DNA of 64,000 bases from Roseimarinus sediminis (GTDB taxonomy: Bacteria > Bacteroidota > Bacteroidia > Bacteroidales > Prolixibacteraceae), in contig NZ_JBNPXV010000018.1 of assembly GCF_050433125.1 (NCBI RefSeq), positions 1-64,000 of the forward strand, written 5' to 3'. The notes beneath the pieces are model-generated. The model did no database searches. It was not told where the DNA came from and saw nothing but the letters and a program-made list of their open reading frames with translations. This document shows positions 37,869-46,536 of this stretch, in pieces. Made by a program: the position numbers and the translations under genes. Position 1 is the first letter of the stretch. Each line of letters begins with the position of its first letter.

Positions 37869-38999
37869 ATGAGAAAAGCAATCTATGCACTTGCAGTATT
37901 CTTGTTGGGAGTACAAGTAGTAGCTGCACAAACAAAATATTTAAATCAACTGGACGAAGTGGCTGTTAAACTCAATGAATACCTTTATTTTACAACACGT
38001 GATTTTACAGGCAATCAGAGCATTGCTCACTTAAGCGGCATGAATTTTTCAGGTGCGGTTTTAAACCAGTGGGAAGTAGCTTTTCAACTTAAGAGTGGGG
38101 CAGCAATTGTGCCTTCTCTATTGGGAGGAAGGTTTTCTTCATCTCCAAATTTTGATATTGTCGGCAATGATGTTTCGTTTTATAACGAGGGCGTGAATAT
38201 CTTCAACAGCTCAGCGGGTGGTGAACTTCAGTTCTTCTTCATTGATGAAGACGGCCGTCCCATTTATGATGTATTTAGTGGTGAGCGGATTGGTTTTACT
38301 ATTCCGGTGATGGAAGGGCTTGGATTGGGTATGGGCGCTGCCCCGGCCTTATTGCCCGGGCTCAGTTTGGGTTTGGGCTATGGAACAGAATTTTCATTCG
38401 GTATTCTTCCCGGCGTGTACAAATCGCTTGCGGGTTCGTTGAACGAAAACTTTACGATAGAAAAGGATATGAATTATGCGCTTGGTATTAAGCACGATGT
38501 AGCTTACTGGCTTCCTTTTTTAAGCGACAGGAATTATTCACTGTCAGTTGCCGCAGCTTACCATTCAATGAATCTGGGTTTCGGCATTAGCGATGCCTTG
38601 CTAAACGATGTAATGACTGTGGAAAACGAAATGCTGAATATCGACAATCAGCTGACGGGGCTCACTTATCAAACAGCGGCCTATAATTTTGAACTGTTCG
38701 CCACCAGGAAGCTTGGGCTGCTGGATCTTTCTCTTTTTACATCGTATCATTCAGCTAATTATGCTTTTCTCTCGGAAGGCTCATTGTATGTAAGTTTGAA
38801 AAATGATATGCCTGAAGTGGATGAGGATTATACCCTCAATAATTTAATTGATATTAATGTAGATAGAAGTGCCTGGTTAAGTGGTGTGGCACTCGATTTC
38901 AGTTTCGGCGGTTTTGATCTTGGATTGAAATATGCATACGGAGATAATCTGCATTATGGCGGACTTAATCTGGGGTATACCTTTGCTTTAAAGAAATAA
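37869..38999 (+). CDS. DUF6588-like outer membrane protein
   Basis: 376 residues from the ATG at 37869, which gives a clean signal peptide (MRKAIYALAVFLLGVQVVAAQ). An in-frame ATG at 37797 adds 24 residues without a signal character. The body is a beta-barrel pattern with the glycine-rich run GLGMGAAPALLPGLSLGLGYG (split: GLGMGAAPALLPG then LSLGLGYG) and ends NLGYTFALKK. It resembles DUF6588 proteins, known only as predicted Bacteroidota outer membrane proteins. Paired with the lipoprotein upstream. Confidence 0.75.
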   Translation: MRKAIYALAVFLLGVQVVAAQTKYLNQLDEVAVKLNEYLYFTTRDFTGNQSIAHLSGMNFSGAVLNQWEVAFQLKSGAAIVPSLLGGRFSSSPNFDIVGNDVSFYNEGVNIFNSSAGGELQFFFIDEDGRPIYDVFSGERIGFTIPVMEGLGLGMGAAPALLPGLSLGLGYGTEFSFGILPGVYKSLAGSLNENFTIEKDMNYALGIKHDVAYWLPFLSDRNYSLSVAAAYHSMNLGFGISDALLNDVMTVENEMLNIDNQLTGLTYQTAAYNFELFATRKLGLLDLSLFTSYHSANYAFLSEGSLYVSLKNDMPEVDEDYTLNNLIDINVDRSAWLSGVALDFSFGGFDLGLKYAYGDNLHYGGLNLGYTFALKK

Positions 39000-39019
39000 G
39001 TAAAACTAAATTTAACAAG

Positions 39020-39058
39020 AACGGCTGACCGGCTTGCTAATCCGGCCAGCCGTTTTTT
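39020..39058 (+). terminator. Terminator between convergent genes
   Basis: Stem AACGGCTGACCGG/CCGGCCAGCCGTT (one mismatch), nine-base loop, six T. It ends the plus-strand pair and lies 48 bp from the minus-strand synthase stop. Confidence 0.88.
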
Positions 39059-39105
39059 ATGTTGAGCTGTTTGCTTCGGCAATCATTAAAAATCAGCTGC
39101 GGGCA

Positions 39106-40632
39106 TTATTTCATCATTTCCAGCAGGTTCAGCATTTTAATGGTGGCAATGATGGCCGCATTGGTTTGGTCGGGATCAAGCCCGCGGGTTCTGAACTCCC
39201 GGTCGAGTTCCCAAATAATAACCGTTTCGACCAGGGCATCGGTTTTTCCGCCGGGGGGAATGGTCACCGCATAGTCGATCAGTTTCGGGAAGGGCTTTTT
39301 TAGTTTCCTGTAAATCTTTTTTAGCGCGTTCATAAAGGCATCGTACTGACCGTCGCCGGTGCCGGTTTCTTCATACACCTTGTTGTTGTAACGTATGGCC
39401 AGCGACGAAACCGGTTTAAGTCCGTAGGCCATCGACACCGTGAAGTTCTCGATGGTGACAACCTCGGCCACCGACTGATTGCGCAGTACGTCGGAAACGA
39501 TGTAAGGCAGCTCTTCGGCGCTTACCGAAGCTTTTTTGTCGCCCAGTTCGATGACCCGCTGCGTTACTTTCTTCAGCGATTCGGCATCGAGTTTGATTCC
39601 CAGGTCTTCAAGATTTTTCTTGATATTGGCCTTGCCCGATGTTTTGCCCAGGGCATATTTTCTTTTACGTCCAAAGCGTTCGGGGAGCAGCTCGTTGAAG
39701 TAGAGATCATTTTTATTGTCGCCATCGGCATGAACTCCGCTGCACTGGGTGAAAACGAATTCACCAATGAGTGGTTTGTTGGTTGGAATGCGCACACCCG
39801 AAAAGGTTTCAACCAGTTTACTTACCGTATTGAGTTTATGCTCCTGAACATTGGTTGTCAGCTGCAAATGATCTTTGATGGTGGCGATTACACTCGAAAG
39901 GGGAGCGTTGCCTGCCCTTTCGCCCAAACCGTTGATGGTGGTGTGTACGCAGCGGATTCCTGCTTTGAGGGCATTGTAAACATTGGCAATGGCCAGGTCG
40001 TAATCGTTGTGGGCATGAAAGTCGAAATTCAGCCCGGGATAAGCATCGATTATTTCCTTACAAAAATCATAGGCTTCATCGGGATTGAGTATGCCCAGGG
40101 TGTCGGGCAGCATAAAACGTTCAATGGCACTGTGTTGAAGTCCCTTAATCATAAAATGCACATAATCTTTTGAGTTGCGCATTCCATTCGACCAGTCTTC
40201 GAGATAAACATTGACTTTCAGTCCCTTCTGTGTTGCCAGTTCAATGTTGCTGATGGCATCCTTCAGGTGTTCCTCGGGGGTTTTACGCAACTGTTCGGTT
40301 ACATGTTTGTAAGATCCTTTCAGCAATAAATTGAGTACCCTGGCACCTGAATCTACAATCCAGTCAATTGAAACGCCGTTGTCGACAAAGCCCAGTACTT
40401 CAATTTTTTCAATGTGTCCATTTTTGCGGGCCCATTCAGTAATTCGCTGTACTCCTTTAAATTCGCCTTCGGAAACCCTGGCTGATGCCACCTCGATGCG
40501 GTCGACCCGCAAATCGTTAAGCAGCACTTGTGCCATGCTTAGTTTCTCCATTGAATTGAATGACACCCCGGTGGTTTGTTCTCCATCGCGCAGGGTGGTG
40601 TCCATGATTGTTATCAGCTTGTTGTCCATCAT
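39106..40632 (-). CDS. Second isopropylmalate/citramalate synthase
   Basis: 508 residues, DRE-TIM metallolyase family: TTLRDGEQTTG (Arg and Asp of the catalytic helix), FHAHNDYDLAIAN (metal His), NGLGERAGNAPLS, and a C-terminal leucine/isoleucine-type regulatory domain (about 370-508). It is clearly distinct from LeuA at 43215. Sequence of this type is annotated as 2-isopropylmalate synthase, citramalate synthase or homocitrate synthase. Its place as the last gene of the leuA-leuC-leuD operon, together with an isoleucine-rich leader, suggests (R)-citramalate synthase for threonine-independent isoleucine synthesis. This is inference, and substrate residues were not resolved. Confidence 0.85.
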   Translation of the reverse strand: MMDNKLITIMDTTLRDGEQTTGVSFNSMEKLSMAQVLLNDLRVDRIEVASARVSEGEFKGVQRITEWARKNGHIEKIEVLGFVDNGVSIDWIVDSGARVLNLLLKGSYKHVTEQLRKTPEEHLKDAISNIELATQKGLKVNVYLEDWSNGMRNSKDYVHFMIKGLQHSAIERFMLPDTLGILNPDEAYDFCKEIIDAYPGLNFDFHAHNDYDLAIANVYNALKAGIRCVHTTINGLGERAGNAPLSSVIATIKDHLQLTTNVQEHKLNTVSKLVETFSGVRIPTNKPLIGEFVFTQCSGVHADGDNKNDLYFNELLPERFGRKRKYALGKTSGKANIKKNLEDLGIKLDAESLKKVTQRVIELGDKKASVSAEELPYIVSDVLRNQSVAEVVTIENFTVSMAYGLKPVSSLAIRYNNKVYEETGTGDGQYDAFMNALKKIYRKLKKPFPKLIDYAVTIPPGGKTDALVETVIIWELDREFRTRGLDPDQTNAAIIATIKMLNLLEMMK

Positions 40633-40733
40633 TTCTTCCCTTCTCTTCCCTTATTTATTAGCCTTGTGCCAGGGGCGGGAATGAGCCCCCGGCAAGTTGT
40701 GCGTGTTTTACGCTCTAATACGATGAAGCGTTT

Positions 40734-41324
40734 TTAACGGGCATTCTCAAAAGCTTCGATTTCATCTTTCATGTTGACCAGGTAGTCGATGTCGTCGTAG
40801 CCATTGAGCAAACATTCCTTTTTGTAGGCGTTTATTTCGAAAGTAAACACCGAACCCGTCGAATTGTTGGTGAAAGTTTGCTCTTCAAGGTTAACGGTGA
40901 AGCTTGCCTTGTTGTCTTTTTCGATGGTTTCGAAAATTTCTTCCAAATATTCGGGTGAGACCTGAACAGGCAAAAGACCGTTGTTCAATGCGTTTCCTTT
41001 AAAGATATCGGCAAAAAAGCTCGATACCACTACTTTGAAACCTGCATCGTAAATGGCCCAGGCTGCATGTTCGCGGCTCGATCCGCTACCAAAATTTTTT
41101 CCTCCCACAAGAATTGAACCGGTGTATTGGTTCTGGTTCATTACAAAATCGGGATTGGGAGTGTCGCCATCGAGGTAGCGCCAGTCGCGAAACAGGTTTT
41201 CGCCAAAGCCCTTGCGTTCAACGGCTTTTAAGAAACGGGCAGGGATGATCTGGTCGGTGTCGACGTTCTCGATGGGTAATGGTACGGCTGTACTTTTCAG
41301 TGTGGTAAATTTATCTATTGGCAT
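40734..41324 (-). CDS. leuD: 3-isopropylmalate dehydratase small subunit
   Basis: 196 residues, normal length. Forms isopropylmalate isomerase with LeuC. Seen: PIENVDTDQIIPARFLK, the signature GKNFGSGSSREHAAWAI and FKGNALNNGLLPVQV. It is separated from leuC by about 480 bp that hold a broken four-helix-bundle gene, unusual because the two subunits are normally adjacent. Confidence 0.96.
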   Translation of the reverse strand: MPIDKFTTLKSTAVPLPIENVDTDQIIPARFLKAVERKGFGENLFRDWRYLDGDTPNPDFVMNQNQYTGSILVGGKNFGSGSSREHAAWAIYDAGFKVVVSSFFADIFKGNALNNGLLPVQVSPEYLEEIFETIEKDNKASFTVNLEEQTFTNNSTGSVFTFEINAYKKECLLNGYDDIDYLVNMKDEIEAFENAR

Positions 41325-41354
41325 GACTTTAATTTATTATTTATTATTTATTAA

Positions 41355-41707
41355 TTATGATTTATTATTTGAGCCGGTGTTCAAGGTTTTTCGTGAACTA
41401 ATAAAAATGGCTGTCAATTCTTTTGCCTCTTTCAATAGTGGCTCAACTTTTTCTTTTGGCAATAATCCTTCATCAATTACCAATTTAAGCCACATAGCCC
41501 TTCGATTACTATCGATAATTTAGCTATAAAAGCTGCTTTAGATTGTGCAACTAAAGCTGCACGGTAGTTCGCAGGAACAGATGTAGAACATCTGATGAGT
41601 TGCCCTTCAATATGTCTTCCCAGTTTGTCAGAAGGAAGTGATATTGCCAGTTTTATGCATCGGCGGGCAAATTGGTAAGTTCTTATATTCAGTTCCTGTT
41701 TATTCAA
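41355..41707 (-). pseudogene. Frameshifted four-helix-bundle (23S rRNA intervening-sequence type) gene
   Basis: The first 76 codons read as a four-helix-bundle protein of the 23S rRNA intervening-sequence type: YQFARRCIKLAISLPSDKLGRHIEGQLIRCSTSVPANYRAA (given in parts: FARRCIKLAISLPS; RCSTSVPANYRAA). It stops at GLCGLNW. The rest of the family pattern continues in another frame, MWLKLVIDEGLLPKEKVEPL to KELTAIFISSRKTL, ending at TAA 41355-41357. A frameshift and a few lost codons explain this. The only start is TTG at 41707; an ATG at 41717 runs into a stop. It lies between leuC and leuD on their strand. Confidence 0.85.
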
Positions 41708-41803
41708 CTTATTTCATTTAGAAATCATTAGCTATTTAAATCAATCACTTTAATCAGGCATTATACTGCTTTTAGCGAGAAATAATAAATAGTCAATAAT
41801 AAT

Positions 41804-43195
41804 TTATAAATTATTCGGGTTGGTAACCGTTCCTGTTATGGCGCAGGCTGCTGCTACCAGCGGAGAGGCAAGCAGGGTACGTGCCTTGGGGCCCTGGCGT
41901 CCTTCAAAGTTCCGGTTGGTGGTCGAAACTGCATATTTTCCTGCCGGAATTTTATCGGGGTTCATGGCCAGACAGGCTGAACATCCGGGCTGGCGCAATT
42001 CGAAACCTGCTTCTTCAAGAATCTTGTCGAGTCCTTCGGCGCGAACCTGTTTTTCAACAGCCACTGATCCGGGAACCAGCCAGGCAGTTACATTGTCGGC
42101 TTTCTTTTTGCCTTTTACAAAGGCGGCAAAGGTTCTGAAATCTTCGATACGGCCATTGGTGCAGCTGCCAAGGAAAACATAATCGACCGGCTTTCCGGCA
42201 ATGGCTTCTCCTTCGGTAAAGCCCATGTATTCGAGCGACTTTTTGAAGCTGACCTTGTCGTTGCCTGTGAGTCCTTCGCTGGTTGGGATGTTTTCACTGA
42301 TTTTAATGCCCATGCCGGGATTGGTGCCATAGGTGATCATGGGCTCAATGTCGGCTGCATCGAAGGTGTATTCGGTGTCGAAAACGGCACCATCGTCGGT
42401 TTTCAGTTCCTTCCATTCAGCGAGCTTTTTTTCCCATTCGTCACCTTTGGGCGCAAACTGGCGGCCTTTCACATAGTCGAAAGTAGTTTGGTCGGGGGCA
42501 ATTAAGCCACCGCGGGCGCCGCATTCGATACTCATGTTGCAAACGGTCATACGGCCTTCCATGCTCAGACTGCTGATGGCCGATCCGGCAAATTCAACAA
42601 AATGGCCGGTTCCGCCGCTGGTTGAAATTTTTGAAATGATGTAGAGTACGATGTCCTTGGCTGTTACCCCTGCTTTGAGCTCACCGTCGACGGTAATGCG
42701 CATTTTCCTGGGTTTGGGTTGCATGATGCACTGACTGGCCAGTACCATTTCGACCTCGCTGGTTCCGATACCAAAGGCAACGGCTCCAAAAGCACCGTGG
42801 GTTGATGTGTGGCTGTCGCCACAAACGATGGTCATGCCCGGCTGGGTGAGTCCCTGTTCAGGACCGATAATGTGCACTACGCCGTGACCTTCGCTACCCA
42901 GACCGTGATGGGTGATGCCATGTTCTTCGCAATTTCTTCTCAGCTTTTCAACCTGATTACGCGAGAGTTCATCTACTATTGAAAGGTGTTGGTTGGTGGT
43001 TGGTACATTGTGGTCGGGGGTGGCCGTGGTTTGATCGGGACGTGCCACTTTCAAACCCCTGTTTTTTAAACCCAGAAAAGCGACCGGGCTTGTTACTTCA
43101 TGAATAAAGTGACGGTCGATGTACAATACACTCGGGCCGCCTTCAACTTTCTTTACTACGTGGGCATCCCACACTTTATCGAATAATGTTTTCAT
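41804..43195 (-). CDS. leuC: 3-isopropylmalate dehydratase large subunit
   Basis: 463 residues. Aconitase-type [4Fe-4S] enzyme that isomerises 2- to 3-isopropylmalate. Cluster cysteines: VFLGSCTNGRIEDFR and GCSACLAMNPDKI. Other marks: VCGDSHTSTHGAFGA, HEVTSPVAF and GPKARTLLASPLVAAACAI. It starts 19 bp after leuA. The full length and all cluster Cys suggest a working enzyme that needs LeuD. Confidence 0.97.
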   Translation of the reverse strand: MKTLFDKVWDAHVVKKVEGGPSVLYIDRHFIHEVTSPVAFLGLKNRGLKVARPDQTTATPDHNVPTTNQHLSIVDELSRNQVEKLRRNCEEHGITHHGLGSEGHGVVHIIGPEQGLTQPGMTIVCGDSHTSTHGAFGAVAFGIGTSEVEMVLASQCIMQPKPRKMRITVDGELKAGVTAKDIVLYIISKISTSGGTGHFVEFAGSAISSLSMEGRMTVCNMSIECGARGGLIAPDQTTFDYVKGRQFAPKGDEWEKKLAEWKELKTDDGAVFDTEYTFDAADIEPMITYGTNPGMGIKISENIPTSEGLTGNDKVSFKKSLEYMGFTEGEAIAGKPVDYVFLGSCTNGRIEDFRTFAAFVKGKKKADNVTAWLVPGSVAVEKQVRAEGLDKILEEAGFELRQPGCSACLAMNPDKIPAGKYAVSTTNRNFEGRQGPKARTLLASPLVAAACAITGTVTNPNNL

Positions 43196-43214
43196 TCGTA
43201 TGTTTCTTTTTTAT

Positions 43215-44720
43215 TTATTTCACTGTGGTGATTTTATTGATGGCATCGATAAAGGCTTCCACCGAAGCGGTAATGATGTCGGTATGGGCTCCAAAACCAT
43301 TGTAGTTCCGTTCGCCGTGTTTGATGGTCATGTGCACTTTACCAAAATCATCACTTCCTTTGTTGATGGCCTGTATCAGAAATTCCTCGAGCGAAACTTC
43401 GCGGGTAATGATTTGTTTCACTGCATTGATGGCTGCATCAACGGGGCCGTTGCCTGTTGATGAGGCACTGAATTTTTCACCGGCAATAAGCAGGCGTACA
43501 CTGGCCATGGGTTCCAGCGATTTACCCGAAATCACCTGCAGATAATCCAGTTTGATGCGGTCGTTTTCGTGACGGACCTCACCAGCCAGCATAAGCAGGT
43601 CGTCTTCCTTGATGTCTTTTTTCTTATCGGCCAGTTTCAAAAATTCCTCGTACACTTCTTCGAGTTTTTCTTTTGATAAATTGAGGCCGAGATTGCTCAG
43701 GTGGTGTTTGAGCGCTGCACGTCCGCTGCGGGCAGTAAGCAAAATCGATGATTCGTTGATGCCTACATCGTTGGGATCGATGATTTCGTAATTTTCGCGG
43801 TTTTTCAACACACCATCCTGATGAATCCCCGATGAGTGGGCAAAGGCATTGCGGCCGACAATGGCTTTGTTGGGTTGCACGGGCATGTTCATCAGGCTCG
43901 ATACCAGCCGGCTTGTTTTGTAAATGTGCTTGGTGTTGATGTTGGTTTCAATACCCAGTTCTTTTTCACGGCTTTTAAAAGTCATTACCACTTCTTCGAG
44001 CGAGGTATTTCCGGCGCGTTCGCCAATTCCGTTGATGGTCACTTCCACCTGGCGGGCACCATTCAGAATGCCGCTTACCGAGTTGGCGGTTGCCATTCCC
44101 AGGTCGTTGTGGCAATGGGTTGAGAGGATGGCCTTGTGCACTCCCTTCACATTTTCCATCAGAAACCTGATTTTTTCACCAAACTCGTGGGGCATGGTGT
44201 AACCGGTAGTATCGGGAATATTTACCACAGTGGCTCCGGCTTTAATTACCGCTTCAACTACTCTGGCAAGGTAAACATTGTCGGTACGGCCGGCATCTTC
44301 GGCGTAAAACTCAACGTCTTCGACATAGCGCCTGGCATATTTTACAGCCGCTACAGCCCTTTCAACAATCTCGTCCTGGTTGGAGTTGAGTTTGTATTTG
44401 ATGTGATAGGGTGAGGTACCAATTCCGGTATGGATTCTGCCTTTTTTTGCATATTTAAGTGCATCGGCCGCCACATCAATGTCTTTCTCAACTGCACGCG
44501 TTAATGCACAAATGGTTGGCCAGGTAACTGCCTTGGATATTTCGACGACCGAATTGAAATCGCCCGGACTCGATATGGGGAAACCGGCTTCGATTACGTC
44601 AACGCCTAGTTCCTCGAGTGCTTTTGCCACTTCTATTTTTTCAATAGTGTTTAACTGGCAACCGGGAACCTGTTCTCCGTCGCGCAATGTGGTGTCGAAA
44701 ATGTACAACCTGTCGCTCAT
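43215..44720 (-). CDS. leuA: 2-isopropylmalate synthase
   Basis: 501 residues. Condenses acetyl-CoA with 2-ketoisovalerate, the committed leucine step. Seen: TTLRDGEQVPGCQL, STHCHNDLGMATANS (metal His), INGIGERAGNTSLEE and the HSSGIHQDGVLK segment. The C-terminal part (about 370-500) is the leucine-binding regulatory domain, so end-product inhibition is expected. First gene of the leu operon, and it sits behind a peptide attenuator (terminator 44775-44805, leader 44845-44913). Confidence 0.97.
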   Translation of the reverse strand: MSDRLYIFDTTLRDGEQVPGCQLNTIEKIEVAKALEELGVDVIEAGFPISSPGDFNSVVEISKAVTWPTICALTRAVEKDIDVAADALKYAKKGRIHTGIGTSPYHIKYKLNSNQDEIVERAVAAVKYARRYVEDVEFYAEDAGRTDNVYLARVVEAVIKAGATVVNIPDTTGYTMPHEFGEKIRFLMENVKGVHKAILSTHCHNDLGMATANSVSGILNGARQVEVTINGIGERAGNTSLEEVVMTFKSREKELGIETNINTKHIYKTSRLVSSLMNMPVQPNKAIVGRNAFAHSSGIHQDGVLKNRENYEIIDPNDVGINESSILLTARSGRAALKHHLSNLGLNLSKEKLEEVYEEFLKLADKKKDIKEDDLLMLAGEVRHENDRIKLDYLQVISGKSLEPMASVRLLIAGEKFSASSTGNGPVDAAINAVKQIITREVSLEEFLIQAINKGSDDFGKVHMTIKHGERNYNGFGAHTDIITASVEAFIDAINKITTVK

Positions 44721-44774
44721 GATTTCGTCTTTTGGGCCGTTGTTACGGCATGTTCTACTTAATTTATCTACATT

Positions 44775-44805
44775 AAAAAAGCCATTCCCTGTGTCTGAGA
44801 ATGGC
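44775..44805 (-). terminator. Attenuator terminator of the leu operon
   Basis: On the minus strand GCCATTC (44799-44805 as GAATGGC on plus) pairs with GAATGGC, 7 bp, and is followed by six T (A run 44775-44780). It lies between the leader peptide and the leuA ATG at 44720, so it would stop transcription before leuA. CATTC in the leader codons (44868-44873) could pair with the terminator's 3' arm GAATG as an antiterminator. Confidence 0.8.
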
Positions 44806-44844
44806 CTTACAATATTTTTATGCTTTTACATATCCATACCACTC

Positions 44845-44913
44845 TCATCGTTGTTGAACGAGAATTAGAATGCCTAGTAGGTTAATGAATGATATGTAAA
44901 TGCTGCTGATCAT
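44845..44913 (-). CDS. Branched-chain leader peptide of the leu attenuator
   Basis: A 22-codon open frame, ATG at 44913 and TGA at 44845-44847. Eleven of 22 residues are Ile, Leu or Val (6 Ile, 4 Leu, 1 Val), with the run INLLGILILV near the end. It is followed after about 40 nt by an intrinsic terminator in front of leuA, the classical layout of transcription attenuation by ribosome stalling at scarce charged tRNA. Isoleucine exceeds leucine, consistent with an operon that also carries a second synthase. The upstream region has CATATTTG (44933-44940), a weak -7 box match. Confidence 0.85.
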   Translation of the reverse strand: MISSIYISFINLLGILILVQQR

Positions 44914-45094
44914 GTTTCTTAATTATTTCGTGCAAATATGGCAATATTTTTTAAAAATGAAAATAAAAGGCCTGTTTTATTTATAAATGTTAAGCAGTTG
45001 GCTCAAATAATTAACACAGCAGTTTAACAAATGGTAGTCAGTAATGTTCGGCGCTTCCTACTTTCATTTAACAATTTTGACTATTTCATCCCAT

Positions 45095-45130
45095 AAAAAA
45101 GGCCTGCAAGCTGTATGCAGGCCTTTTTTT
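45095..45130. terminator. Bidirectional-type terminator after the DUF5723 gene
   Basis: Perfect stem GGCCTGCA/TGCAGGCC flanked by A6 and T7. It lies 17 bp past the DUF5723 stop on the minus strand. The rest of the stretch 44914-45094 is AT-rich upstream sequence of the leu leader. Confidence 0.9.
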
Positions 45131-45146
45131 ATGTACTTCCGTTTAT

Positions 45147-46532
45147 TTATTTCTGACCAAGCATGAAGTTAAAGCCAAAGCTTGCGTTCATGTGTTGGGC
45201 TGAAAGCGGACTGGTAATGGCCAGCAGGTTGTCGGTAGCGATGAAAAACTGTACCGGTCCGGCCTTAAAGGCAGCACCCAGTCCCAAATTGGTATAGGAG
45301 TTGCCGATGATGGAATAGCTGGCTGACACACTGATTGCATTCAGAAACAGCGCATTTCCCGAAAGGGTGACCGCGTTGGTGAGTATGCCATCGTACAGCA
45401 TGAGCTGGTCGACCAGGCCGGCCGTAAACATTTCGTTTACCTTGTACTGACCGCCGACATAAATGCGCGTTGGCAAGGTCGTTGAAAACTCATCGGCGGT
45501 GGCTTTCATGTTCAGGCTGTTGGTGATGTCTTCCTCCAGCTTGGTGATTTGTTCATCGAAGGGTACATAGTTGGGATCGTTCTCATCGATTGAGTTGGAG
45601 AAATCAAGGCCTTCCCATTTAAAGCTTCCGCCATGGGTAAGGTGCGTAAGGTTGCTCTTCCAACCGATGGTTCCGAGATCGAGCACACTGGCCGATAGTT
45701 CAATTTCGGGCGTGAGCTGGTAATTGACTCCCAGATCGATACCGACCCCCATATTTGAAAAGTTGAGCGCATAGCCAATGGGATCGAGTTCGCCTTCGGT
45801 ACTGACAACGTCGAATAAATTACCATTTGTTTGCGGCGCTACCATTGGGATGCTGATGTTGTAATCTCCTTCGGTAGCGATCTCGATGTACTCCATATTC
45901 GAGTCGGTGGTAATTGAAAATTTTGAAACACCGGTATTTACTGCTGCAAAACCTGTAAGTAGTTTGATGCGAATTCCCGCTGTTAAGTTATCAATGACTT
46001 TTCGGGTATAGCCCAGATTGTATTCCCGGTAATGAAGCATATTCATATCAAGGTTGGTGCTAAAGGTCGATCCAACATAGGCGGCATTTCCGCTGTTGAG
46101 AAAACCTATCAGGTTTTTTTCAAAACCCATGCGTAGCAATTCCCGTTCGTTAACCGAAAAGCTGAATACCTGGTCGTTGGTTCTGAGTTGGAAATTCAGC
46201 AGGGGCATGCTGAAACTCTGACTGAGAAAATTCTGATCGGGGATGTTGTTGTAAAATTTATCCAGATCAATCAGCAGATCATTTCCCTGTTTGCTGGCTA
46301 CCTTGTCGATGGAGAAGGTGCTGTTAATCCCCACATTGTAGCGGGTTAAACCGGGTAACGAAAATATGATTTTGGAACCATCATGCAGGTTGGCAGGGTT
46401 CAGATCGTAGGCCTGCGGCATGTTTTCCATGTGGTAAAACATGTTGTTGTCCTGGCCCTTTGCAATGATCGAAAAGAGCAGTACAAAGGCAAGGAGTAAG
46501 TAGTTTATGTTATTTTTCTTCATCTTATTCAT
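45147..46532 (-). CDS. DUF5723-like outer membrane protein
   Basis: 461 residues from the ATG at 46532; a frame reaching 46571 overlaps the preceding gene. Signal peptide about 1-25. Beta-barrel pattern with the family-like opening FYHMENMPQAYDLNPANLHDGSKIIFSLPG and GINSTFSIDKV, and an end ASFGFNFMLGQ. Resembles DUF5723, predicted Bacteroidota outer membrane proteins. The start is 4 bp after the stop of the 738-residue lipoprotein gene, so the two are coupled. Confidence 0.8.
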   Translation of the reverse strand: MNKMKKNNINYLLLAFVLLFSIIAKGQDNNMFYHMENMPQAYDLNPANLHDGSKIIFSLPGLTRYNVGINSTFSIDKVASKQGNDLLIDLDKFYNNIPDQNFLSQSFSMPLLNFQLRTNDQVFSFSVNERELLRMGFEKNLIGFLNSGNAAYVGSTFSTNLDMNMLHYREYNLGYTRKVIDNLTAGIRIKLLTGFAAVNTGVSKFSITTDSNMEYIEIATEGDYNISIPMVAPQTNGNLFDVVSTEGELDPIGYALNFSNMGVGIDLGVNYQLTPEIELSASVLDLGTIGWKSNLTHLTHGGSFKWEGLDFSNSIDENDPNYVPFDEQITKLEEDITNSLNMKATADEFSTTLPTRIYVGGQYKVNEMFTAGLVDQLMLYDGILTNAVTLSGNALFLNAISVSASYSIIGNSYTNLGLGAAFKAGPVQFFIATDNLLAITSPLSAQHMNASFGFNFMLGQK

Positions 46533-46536
46533 GTTT

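Noticed and set aside
41477..41707. Intact 76-residue four-helix-bundle protein
   Set aside because: Family members run to about 115 residues and the missing part is found in another frame.
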